From contig BBCA01000020.1 in NCBI GenBank assembly GCA_001311805.1, positions 1 to 53,338 of the forward strand: a stretch of DNA of 53,338 nucleotides, in the 5' to 3' direction. Below the pieces are notes generated by a model. It was not told where the DNA came from. It searched no databases and saw nothing but the letters and a program-made list of their open reading frames with translations. Position numbers and translations under genes: made by a program. The stretch comes from Lentibacillus juripiscarius JCM 12147. GTDB lineage: Bacteria; Bacillota; Bacilli; Bacillales_D; Amphibacillaceae. Of the stretch, positions 40,701 through 53,338 are shown piece by piece (position 1 is the stretch's first letter; each line of letters begins with the position of its first letter).

Positions 40701-40810
40701 GACCTTTAAGTAAATCCAGTGAGATTTATAAGGTCGCTGACAGGGAACGTGTATCGATTCTGATGGACACGTGTGCCTCTTTGCGGCCTTTCGCAAAGAG
40801 GCTTTTTTAT
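40701..40810 (+). promoter_or_regulatory. PyrR-dependent attenuator 2 (pyrR-pyrP intergenic)
   Basis: The PyrR-binding hairpin GACCTT/AAGGTC (40701-40735) encloses TAAATC-CAGTGA-GATTTA. The terminator GCCTCTTTGCG (40775-40785) / CGCAAAGAGGC (40792-40802) with TTTTTT follows. This is the standard second attenuator of the operon. Confidence 0.9.
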
Positions 40811-40854
40811 ATCCTAAGAAAGTAAAAATTAAAATCAAATAGGAGGAAATCGAT

Positions 40855-42242
40855 ATGAATAAACAAGAAATGGTAATGGATGTGCATGAAGTGCCAAAAC
40901 TGCAGCAGTGGATTGTTCTTAGTCTGCAGCATTTGTTCGCCATGTTCGGCTCAACGATACTAGTCCCATTTCTGACCGGGCTGTCCCCCGCAGTAGCGCT
41001 AATATCCAGTGGTGTTGGAACACTGGCCTATCTCGTAGTCACCAAAGGGAGAATTCCCGCTTATTTAGGATCCAGTTTTGCATTTATCGCACCGATTATT
41101 GGGGCGAGCGCGGCAAGTGGTCCGGCCGGGGCAATGGTTGGCACCTTTTTAGCGGGACTTGTTTACGGCGGGGTTGCCCTGCTGATTGGCATGCTTGGCC
41201 TGAATTGGCTCATGCGCATATTGCCGCCAATCGTGGTCGGCCCTGTCATTATCGTTATCGGACTTGGGCTGGCATCAACTGCCATTGATATGTCCATGTA
41301 TGTGCCGGGGCTCGATGAAAATGTCTATAGTGGAACCCACTTTAGCGTAGCCCTCTTCACACTGGCAGTGACCATTGTTGCGTCGATTTTTTCAGAGGCT
41401 TTTTCGGCCTGATTCCGATTCTAATTGGTATTACATCCGGGTATGTCTTCGCACTGTTTCAGGGTATTGTAGATACAGCGGAAATCAGTGAACAGTGGGC
41501 AGCCATTATGTCAGCTGGTTCCATATGGGGGACTGCTGCTGCATTATTCCAGACACCGGACTTTGTCGTACCATTTCTGGATTATGCGCCATTGGAGGTG
41601 CTGAACGGGGAAATTGTTCTGCTCATGGTGCCTGTTGCGCTTGTCACGATAGCAGAACACATTGGCGATCAGATGGTACTGTCAAAAGTTGCCGGGAAAA
41701 ACTTTTTGAAGAACCCAGGGCTGCACCGTTCTATTCTCGGTGATGGTGTTGCAACGATGATTGCATCATTCCTTGGTGGTCCGCCAAATACAACGTACGG
41801 TGAGAATATCGGTGTATTGTCCATCACGAGGGTGTTCAGCGTGTTTGTTGTCGCCGGTGCGGGTCTAGTCGCGATACTGTTCGGATTTACCGGCATTGTC
41901 ACGGCTACGATCAGTTCCATACCTTCCGCAGTTATGGGCGGGGTTTCCATTCTCCTGTTTGGTATTATTGCATCCAATGGACTGCGGATGCTGATTGATA
42001 ACCAAGTTGACCTTGGCAATAAACGAAATCTCGTCATTGCTTCGGTTATTCTCGTGATCGGTGTCGGCGGCGCATTCATCCAGCTATCGGATAACCTGCA
42101 AATCGCGGGAATGGCTTTGTCGGCAATCATTGGTGTCTTGTTGAATCTCGTACTGCCGGGCAAGGAAAGTGGGTATGGCAATGGTGTTATGTTCGACGAC
42201 AGCAATATGGAGACAGATAGCAGGCAGCACGATGCAGCTTAA
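40855..42242 (+). CDS. pyrP: Uracil permease PyrP/UraA (frameshifted)
   Basis: This nucleobase-cation symporter imports uracil. It is very hydrophobic with 12-14 membrane segments and has LQHLFAMFGSTILVPFLTGL at the N-terminus. In the second half the NAT-family substrate region ALVTIAEHIGDQMVLSKV (with Glu and His) and FLGGPPNTTYGENIGVL are diagnostic. One T missing in GAGGCTTTTTCGG near 41398 breaks the frame (FSEAFFGLIPILIG when corrected). The start ATG 40855 follows AGGAGG. The corrected length is about 462 aa. The usual third pyr attenuator after pyrP is absent: only about 33 nt separate it from pyrB. Confidence 0.93.
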
Positions 42243-42275
42243 CGAACAAGCGGAGAACAGAAAGGGTGAGTGGAA

Positions 42276-44435
<2,160 letters not shown>

Positions 44436-44443
<8 letters not shown>

Positions 44444-45536
44444 ACGTCAGCTTGTTTTAGAAGACGGCAGTATTTTTTCAGGAAAAGGATTTGGTGCTGA
44501 TATAGGCACAAGCGGAGAAATTGTCTTTCACACGGGAATGACCGGCTATCAGGAAATTCTGTCAGACCCGTCCTATTGCGGACAAATTGTTATCCAGACC
44601 TATCCGCTAGCGGGCAACTACGGCATTAATAGAGATGATTTCGAAGCGGTAACACCGTTTGTGCATGGGTTTATCGCCAAAGAGTACTGCCAGTTTCCAT
44701 CAAATGCCCGCAGTGAAGAGACGCTGCATGACTATTTGCAAGCGCACAGCATCCCAGGGATTTCGGGCATTGACACAAGGAAACTGACGAAACACATCCG
44801 TACATATGGGACGATGAGAGCTGTCATTTCGGACGCGGATGAGGGGCCGGAACAAGTACTGGAAACACTTCGGGATACAGATGCACAAACCGGTTTGGTT
44901 CAGAAGACTTCTGCACTGAAACCTTATGTTGTTCCCGGCAGCGGCAAGCGAATTATTCTCGTCGATTTCGGAATGAAGCATGGTATGATGCGAGAGCTGG
45001 TGAAACGGAATTGTCATGTGACCGTTGTTCCCTACAATTATCTTGCGGAAAGCATTTTACGGCTAAAACCCGATGGAATTTTGCTTTCAAATGGACCCGG
45101 TGATCCGAAAGATATACCAGAATCCCTGGAAACAGTCCGATCTCTAATTGGCAGCTATCCGATATTTGGGATTGGCCTTGGCCATCAGCTGCTGGCACTG
45201 GCAAGTGGTGCTGATACAGGGAAATTGGCTTTTGGTCATCGGGGGCCAAGTCATCCGGTAAAAGATCTGGAAAACAATAAAATTGTCATGACGTCGCAAA
45301 ATCATGGCTATGCCGTCTCCCATCAGTCGCTTCGATGGACGCAACTGGAACTGACCCAGGTGTCGGTGCACGATTATTCCGTAGAAGGTGTCCGACATAC
45401 CACTTACCCGGCATTTTCTGTCCAGTATCAGCCGGAAAGTGCTCCAGGTTCAGAAGACATGAAACATTTGTACGACGAGTTTTTGCAGCTGATAACGGAC
45501 TGGAATGTCAAATGCAAGGAGGATATTTATGCCTAA
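44436..45536 (+). CDS. carA: Carbamoyl-phosphate synthase small subunit with degenerate glutaminase active site
   Basis: CarA (PyrAA) normally hydrolyses glutamine and channels ammonia to CarB. The frame is intact, 366 aa, in normal operon position, and the fold-specific blocks are all there: [59 protein letters not shown]. In the class I amidotransferase triad, however, the nucleophile motif GICLGHQ reads GIGLGHQ (Gly247, codon GGC at 45174-45176) and the HPE motif reads QPE (Gln332, codon CAG at 45429-45431); only Glu334 remains. As written the subunit should not use glutamine and the synthase would depend on free ammonia. The start ATG 44436 follows AAGGAGG; the stop overlaps carB. Confidence 0.95.
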
Positions 45537-48500
45537 AAACACAAACATACAGACCATTCTCGTGATTGGATCCGGACCGATTGTGATCGGCCAGGCTGCT
45601 GAATTTGATTATTCCGGCTCACAGGCATGCCAGGCGCTGTCAGAGGAAGGCTATACCATTGTTCTGGCTAATTCCAATCCCGCCACTATCATGACAGACC
45701 ATACGATGGCAGACAAGGTTTATATGGAGCCATTGACGGTCGACTTTTTGACCAAAATTATCCGGAAAGAAGAGCCTGATGCGATTTTACCGACACTTGG
45801 CGGGCAAACAGGGTTGAATATGGCAGTTGCACTAGAGAAAAGTGGCATATTAGACATGTATCAGGTTGAACTATTGGGAACGTCACTTGAAGCGATTCAA
45901 AAGGCGGAAGATAGAGAAGTATTCCGATCATTGATGAATGAGCTTGGTGAACCGGTGCCCGAGAGTACAATTGTCAACTCCGTCGAGGCGGCCTTTCAAT
46001 TTGCAGCAGAAATAGGCTATCCGGTTATTGTCAGGCCCGCTTATACATTGGGGGGAACCGGTGGAGGAATGTGCTGGGATGCGTCTGAACTGGAGGAAGT
46101 GGTCCGCAATGGCCTGGCAATTTCGCCAGCCGGACAATGCTTGATAGAAAAAAACATTGCTGGATTTAAGGAGATTGAATATGAAGTCGTCCGGGATAAA
46201 AACGATCTGGCGATTGCTGTCTGCAGTATGGAAAATATCGATCCAGTCGGTATTCATACCGGGGACTCCATTGTAGCTGCCCCGACCCAGACATTGAGTG
46301 ACCGGGAGTATCAGATGCTTCGGAACGCATCATTGAAAATTATTCGTGCCCTGGAGATTGAAGGTGGCTGTAATGTTCAGCTTGCACTCGACCCTAATAG
46401 TTTCCAGTATTACATTATCGAAGTGAATCCACGCCTCAGCAGATCGTCAGCACTGGCATCGAAGGCAACAGGCTACCCGATTGCCAAAGTAGCTGCCAAA
46501 ATAGCGATCGGTCTGACACTTGATGAAATTATCAACCCTATTACAGGTAAAACGTATGCCTGCTTCGAACCGGCACTGGATTATGTCGTAACGAAAATTC
46601 CGCGTTTCCCATTCGATAAGTTTGTATCGGGCAACCGCTACCTTGGAACGCAGATGAAAGCAACCGGTGAAATCATGTCCATAGGGCGCAGTTTTGAGGA
46701 GTCATTACTAAAAGGAATCCGGTCGCTGGAGATTGGAACGGAAGAATTATGGCTCCCAGGTTTAGTAAACTTGTCGCTTGATGAATTGAAAAGACGATTG
46801 CAAAAGGCTGATGATGAGCGATTATTCGTGCTGGCGGAAGTGATCCGCAGAGGGCTGACCACTGATGAATTATACCGGCTGACCCAGATTGACCGCTTTT
46901 TCCTTGTGAAGCTGCAGCAGCTGATCAGCCTGGAAATGAGTCTTTCTGAGGAGCCATTCTCACCTGAGGGAACGAAACAGGCGAAAGCGGCCGGCTTTTC
47001 GGATGCGCACATTGCCCGGCTATGGCAGGTGTCCGTCGACCAGGTATATGCATTCCGCATGGAACAATCGATTGTCCCTGTGTTCAAAATGGTCGACACG
47101 TGTGCAGCGGAATTTGAATCGGAGACACCGTATTTTTACAGTACGTATGAAGAGGAAAATGAATCACTTCCATCTGGACGTAAAAAATTCTTGTTATTGG
47201 GTCGGGGCCAATTCGCATCGGACAGGGAATAGAGTTTGACTATGCCACTGTGCATTCCGTGATGGCAATCCAGGAAATGGGATATGAGGCCATTATTATG
47301 AATAACAATCCGGAAACGATTTCAACCGATTTCAGCATATCCGATAAACTTTACTTTGAACCGCTTACCTTGGAAGATGTCATGCATGTTATCAATCTGG
47401 AACAGCCTGAAGGAGTAATTGTTCAGTTTGGCGGTCAGACAGCCATTAACCTTGCTGATGGATTGAAACGGCGCAATGTCACCATTCTGGGTACGAATCT
47501 TGAGGCAATTGATCAGGCGGAAGACCGGGATAAATTTGAGCTGCTTCTGAATGAGCTTGACTTGCTGCGGCCAAAGGGTAAGGCTGTTTCTCATCTGACT
47601 GAAGCGTTTGGCGCGGCGGAGGAAATTGGCTACCCCGTACTCGTGAGACCATCCTATGTCATTGGCGGCAGCCGAATGGATATTGTGCATGATGAAGAAG
47701 AGCTTCAAGCTTATTTGGTAAAGTCGGATGGTGCGGACAGTGAACACCCGATTCTGATAGATAAATATATTACCGGGATGGAAGTGGAAGTGGATGCCAT
47801 CAGTGACGGGGAGACCGTGATTGTTCCGGGTATCATGGAGCATATCGAACGTTCAGGTGTGCATTCAGGTGATTCGATTGCCGTTTACCCGCCTCAGCGA
47901 ATCGATGAGACGGTCAAACAACAGTGTTTGGATGCAGCGGTCAAAATAACAAGAAAGCTGGGGGTTGTCGGGCTGATCAATCTGCAGTTTATTATCAGCC
48001 AGGATGATGTATATGTCCTTGAAGTGAACCCGCGGGCAAGCCGGACGATCCCATTTCTGAGCAAAATAACCGGAGTAACCATGGCGGCAATCGCAACACG
48101 CTGCATTTTGGGTGAATCTTTGCGGGATATGGGTTATACGACGGGGATCCTGCCTGAGCAGGAAGCAGTTTCAGTTAAAGTGCCGGTATTTTCATTTGAG
48201 AAACTGCGCAGTGTGGATACAACACTTGGGCCGGAAATGAAATCAACAGGAGAAGCAATCGGACATGACGCGACTTTGGAAAAAGCATTGTATAAAGGGC
48301 TGACTGCAGCAGGTTTGCCTGTGCCGAAAGACGGCGCTGTTCTTATAACTGTTGCTGACAAAGATAAACAGGAAGCAATGGATGCTGCTAGACGGTTTTA
48401 TCAGCTAGGTTTTCAGCTGTACGCAACAAAAGGAACAGCAGCCTGCGTGAAAAGTGCCGGCATCCCGGTGACGGAAGTAGCAAAATCGGATCGGCTGAAC

Positions 48501-48722
48501 GGGATGTTATTTCTATTATTGAAAAAGGAGAAGTCCAGCTTGTCGTTAATACACTGACATCCGGCAAAAACCTCGCTCAGACGGGTTTATGATCCGCCGG
48601 GAAGCGGTCGAGCACGGGATTCCTTGCCTGACGAACCTTGATACAGCCAATGCCATTTTAAATGTGATTGATACGACTACCTTTAGTGCTGCACCAATGT
48701 CAGACAGGCGGGCGGTATTTAC

Positions 48723-48726
<4 letters not shown>
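45529..48726 (+). CDS. carB: Carbamoyl-phosphate synthase large subunit (frameshifted)
   Basis: CarB (PyrAB) has two homologous ATP-grasp halves: one makes carboxyphosphate and carbamate, the other phosphorylates carbamate. The first half shows [32 protein letters not shown] and [19 protein letters not shown]. The second shows [15 protein letters not shown] and [19 protein letters not shown]-terminal MGS-like domain ends ...[13 protein letters not shown]. Missing bases near 47188 (A-run; [20 protein letters not shown] when corrected), 48487 (A-run) and 48583 (T-run) break it. The start ATG 45529 overlaps carA by 8 nt; the stop overlaps pyrK as ATGA. The corrected length is about 1066 aa. Confidence 0.96.
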
Positions 48727-51076
<2,350 letters not shown>

Positions 51077-51093
<17 letters not shown>

Positions 51094-51694
51094 TGCCATT
51101 GCAAGCGAGTTATTAGCTATAGAAGCGATTCAAATCAGAACACATGACTATTTTACATGGGCATCCGGAATTCGGTCTCCGATTTATTGTGACAACCGTC
51201 TGACGATGTCCTATCCGGCTGTGCGCAGACAGATTACATTAGCTTTTGCTGAAATGATAGAAAACATGGACGAGCATCCTGATGTTATTGCTGGCTGTGC
51301 CACTGCTGGGATTCCGCATGCCGCCTGGCTTGCTGAAAAGCTGGATATGCCGATGGTTTATGTCCGGTCAAAACCGAAAGAGCATGGTTTGGGCAATCAA
51401 ATCGAAGGACATCTGACAATAGGTCAGCGCGTACTGGTAGTGGAAGATCTCATTTCTACCGGCGGATCCTCAATTGAGGCGGCTGAGGCACTAAGAGAAC
51501 GAGGGGCGGATGTTCTTGGGGTGGCTGCCATTTTTACATACGGACTGCGAAAAGCAGAACAGCAATTTGCCGCGGCAAATCTTGCTTTCCGCACCATTAC
51601 TGGCTTTGACGCCATATTGCGTCTCTTGACGGATGATGGAACAATCACCAGCAGTGAGCGACACCAGCTGGAGGAATGGCGCCGCGGGCTCTAA
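51077..51694 (+). CDS. pyrE: Orotate phosphoribosyltransferase
   Basis: PyrE converts orotate and PRPP to OMP. The frame is intact, 205 aa. FTWASGIRSPIYCDNRLTMS near the N-terminus, VYVRSKPKEHGLGNQIEG (flexible catalytic loop) and the PRPP motif VLVVEDLISTGGSS are all present. The start could be ATG 51077 or 51080; GAGGAG at 51066-51071 supports either. It is the last pyr gene; no convincing terminator is visible between it and lysR. Confidence 0.95.
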
Positions 51695-51817
51695 GCCGGG
51701 GACTGGATGAAACATGATATACAGTGCGCACCAAAAATGAACAGTGCTGGTGCAATCATGAAACCAATACGGTATAATGAAACTGCATTTGGATTACTTA
51801 TCAAACGAGGGAACCTT

Positions 51818-52678
51818 ATGAAAATAGAAGATTATGAGCTACTCCTTAAATTACATGAAATCGGCACTGTTCGCGGGACGGCCAAGGCTGTGCTCATTTC
51901 CCAGCCGGCTGTTACGCAGCGTCTGAAATATATAGAGGATTATTTTGGTGAACAGATATTTATCCGAACATCGAAGAGCCTTGTGCCAACTCCTGCCGGG
52001 GAAATGATTCTTGCACATGCCCAGAAAGTAACGGATCAGGAAGAGGCCATCAAAAGCACACTTGCCCAGTCCAGCGGGGAGGTGCAGGGAACATTATCCA
52101 TTGCCTGTTCGTCCTTAGTCAGTCAGCGGTTTCTTCCGTCCATTCTCGGTGAATATACGCAAACGCATCCAAAAGTCGAAATTGATTTAGTCACCGGCAT
52201 CAGTGAAGATATCAAGCGTGAACACAAAAACTATCATGTTTGCATCATTCGCGGGGAAAAGCTGAAAGAAGCTGTCAGCAAGCCATTGTTTGAGGATCCT
52301 TTGTATATATTTGATACCGAGCCATTTCCGGAAAACCAATGTAAAGAGCGCCCGCTTATTTCTTTTAAAAGTGATGACAGTATGCATGATCAGGTTGATA
52401 ACTGGCTTTATCATCATCAAAACGAGATAAATTCCATTAAAAAAATCAGTGTTGACCAGATTGAAACGTGCAAACAATTTATGCAAGAAGGGCTGGGGAT
52501 GGCTGTTTTGCCGGAAAGTGTTTCCGGTCCGCTGATGGATAAATATCCTCATGTACCGCTTCAGTTGGATGGCAAACCGGTTACCCGCAAGACGTGGGTT
52601 TGCTACCAGGAAGGGGTCCGCAGTCTGCCGCAAGTGGACCGGTTTATTGCCGGTTTGGAAGAAAAGGCATTCCTATAG
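51818..52678 (+). CDS. LysR family transcriptional regulator
   Basis: An N-terminal winged helix-turn-helix (GTVRGTAKAVLISQPAVTQR at residues about 14-33) is followed by a linker helix and a LysR effector-binding domain (VQGTLSIACSSLVSQRFLPS; AVSKPLFEDPLYIF; MAVLPESV). The frame is intact, 286 aa. ATG 51818 is chosen because it follows GAGGG and gives the family N-terminus MKIEDYELLLKLHEIG; the open frame upstream has no ribosome-binding site. TATAAT at 51773-51778 may be its -10. The effector and target are unknown; it is not part of the usual pyr neighbourhood. Confidence 0.88.
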   Translation: MKIEDYELLLKLHEIGTVRGTAKAVLISQPAVTQRLKYIEDYFGEQIFIRTSKSLVPTPAGEMILAHAQKVTDQEEAIKSTLAQSSGEVQGTLSIACSSLVSQRFLPSILGEYTQTHPKVEIDLVTGISEDIKREHKNYHVCIIRGEKLKEAVSKPLFEDPLYIFDTEPFPENQCKERPLISFKSDDSMHDQVDNWLYHHQNEINSIKKISVDQIETCKQFMQEGLGMAVLPESVSGPLMDKYPHVPLQLDGKPVTRKTWVCYQEGVRSLPQVDRFIAGLEEKAFL

Positions 52679-52714
52679 GTGGTTTTTACCGGACTTTTTG
52701 AACAACCTCTATAG
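52679..52714 (-). repeat. Interspersed repeat, family A copy 5 (one end only)
   Basis: The minus strand reads TATAGAGGTTGTTCAAAAAG followed by TCCGGTAAAAA, then the match stops. Only the left end survives, directly after the lysR stop. Confidence 0.65.
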
Positions 52715-52776
52715 GTGTTTAAACTTGGGCTGAAACAGGAAAACCACTTGTACATCTATTGATAGGAGTGGTAGAC

Positions 52777-53208
52777 ATGAGTGAGGTTATTTTTACTTCA
52801 AAAGCAGCTGCAAGGAACGGACGTGACGGGCATGTCCGGTCAGCAGATGGGTTAATTGATTTAAAGCTTGTCAATCCGGCCGGCACGAATGAGGGAACAG
52901 GGTCCAATCCAGAACAGCTTTTTGCCGCCGCTTATTCATCGTGTTTCGATGGTGCGCTTCATCTGATGGCAGCAAAGAAAAATCAAAACATTGACTCAGA
53001 GACCACTGCTGAAGTACGTTTCTGCAAGGATCCAGATGATGGCGGAAATAAAATAGCAGTTACTCTTGATGTGCGAGTGGAAGGAGTTAATCCGGAAGAA
53101 GCGGAAGAACTGGCCAATGAAGCACATCAGGTTTGCCCTTATTCCAAAGCGACCAGGGGAAATATTGCAGTCACATTGAATCCGAGAGCGGTGGAAAAGC
53201 CTAGTTAA
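52777..53208 (+). CDS. ohr: Organic hydroperoxide resistance protein Ohr (OsmC superfamily)
   Basis: Ohr is a thiol peroxidase that reduces organic hydroperoxides, usually with lipoylated partners. The unbroken frame encodes 143 aa. The peroxidatic Cys56 is in AAYSSCFDGAL and the resolving Cys120 in AHQVCPYSKATRGN, with GTGSNPEQLFAAAY before the first; this pattern is Ohr rather than OsmC. ATG 52777 follows GGAGTGGTAG and gives MSEVIFTSKAAARNGRDG. No OhrR regulator is adjacent unless it lies beyond the window. Confidence 0.92.
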   Translation: MSEVIFTSKAAARNGRDGHVRSADGLIDLKLVNPAGTNEGTGSNPEQLFAAAYSSCFDGALHLMAAKKNQNIDSETTAEVRFCKDPDDGGNKIAVTLDVRVEGVNPEEAEELANEAHQVCPYSKATRGNIAVTLNPRAVEKPS

Positions 53209-53220
53209 CGGAATCCACAA

Positions 53221-53338
53221 TAGGGCTGGGACATTATTTTCGTATAATAGTGGGATAAATATTAACCACCGCTCCGGAAATACATTCACAACTGTTTGAA
53301 TATATTCCTCTAGTTCTGTCGCTGCGGAAAAATACTCC
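53221..53338. repeat. Probable interspersed repeat running off the window end (family D)
   Basis: The sequence AGGGCTGGGACATTATTTTC..., ACCGCTCCGGAAATACATTC and GTCGCTGCGGAAAAATACTC resembles a repeat I associate with Bacillaceae intergenic regions. Its last 20 bases recur inverted at bases 2-21 of the window. No coding frame is evident. Confidence 0.45.

Noticed and set aside
40516..40713. A 65-codon plus-strand frame within the element after pyrR
   Set aside because: It crosses the left-end palindrome and PyrR-binding hairpin and shows no transposase or TnpB motif.
51707..51817. N-terminal extension of the LysR gene upstream of 51818
   Set aside because: It has no ribosome-binding site, contains the likely -10, and the family N-terminus begins at ATG 51818.

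Overview
The window is a chromosomal segment of a spore-forming, low-to-moderate GC Bacillaceae bacterium. Gene order follows the Bacillus subtilis ylb-dcw-spoIIG-ylm-ileS-pyr region almost gene for gene. Protein sequences and repeat families suggest the Virgibacillus/Lentibacillus/Oceanobacillus side of the family; the genus is inference. No tRNA, rRNA, CRISPR array or complete transposon was seen.

Layout. (1) 0.4-10.6 kb, ylb region: rsmD, coaD, ylbJ (minus), ylbL, tmcAL (minus), yceD-rpmF, an enoyl-CoA hydratase family gene, the RsfA/GerR-like regulator ylbO, the acetyltransferase ylbP (minus), a DUF3397 membrane protein and bshC. (2) 10.9-27.5 kb, cell wall and division cluster: mraZ, rsmH, ftsL, pbpB, spoVD, murE, murF, mraY, murD, spoVE, divIB, ftsA, ftsZ. 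murF is inside the cluster, while murG and murB are missing between spoVE and divIB. (3) 27.5-34.8 kb: the sporulation sigma genes spoIIGA, sigE and sigG, then ylmC, pgeF, ylmE, sepF, ylmG, ylmH and divIVA. (4) 34.8-39.6 kb: an isoleucine T-box, ileS, lspA and rluD. (5) 39.6-51.7 kb: the pyrimidine operon pyrR-pyrP-pyrB-pyrC-carA-carB-pyrK-pyrD-pyrF-pyrE, with two PyrR attenuators and an IS200/IS605-derived remnant after pyrR. (6) 51.8-53.3 kb: a LysR regulator and an Ohr/OsmC peroxidase.

The dominant oddity is the state of the reading frames. Most genes, including essential ones (ftsZ, ftsA, murD, mraY, ileS, carB), carry one or more frameshifts, about 70 in total by rough count. Nearly all that could be checked sit in short homopolymers, mostly A or T runs, and a one-base correction restores family-typical protein. 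I read this as uncorrected sequencing or assembly error rather than gene decay. Such genes are annotated as CDS over the full span with the shifts named. About a dozen genes (coaD, yceD, sigE, ylmE, ylmH, rluD, pyrC, carA, pyrD, pyrE, lysR, ohr) read through cleanly.

Biologically, the strongest candidates are three. First, a CarA in an intact frame has lost both the catalytic Cys (now Gly) and the catalytic His (now Gln) of its glutaminase triad. Second, an IS200/IS605-like remnant with multi-hairpin, omega-RNA-like sequence abuts the pyrR stop codon. Third, a long hairpin would hide the sigG ribosome-binding site only in transcripts reading through from sigE. Several interspersed repeat families, one nested in another, sit in the intergenic gaps.
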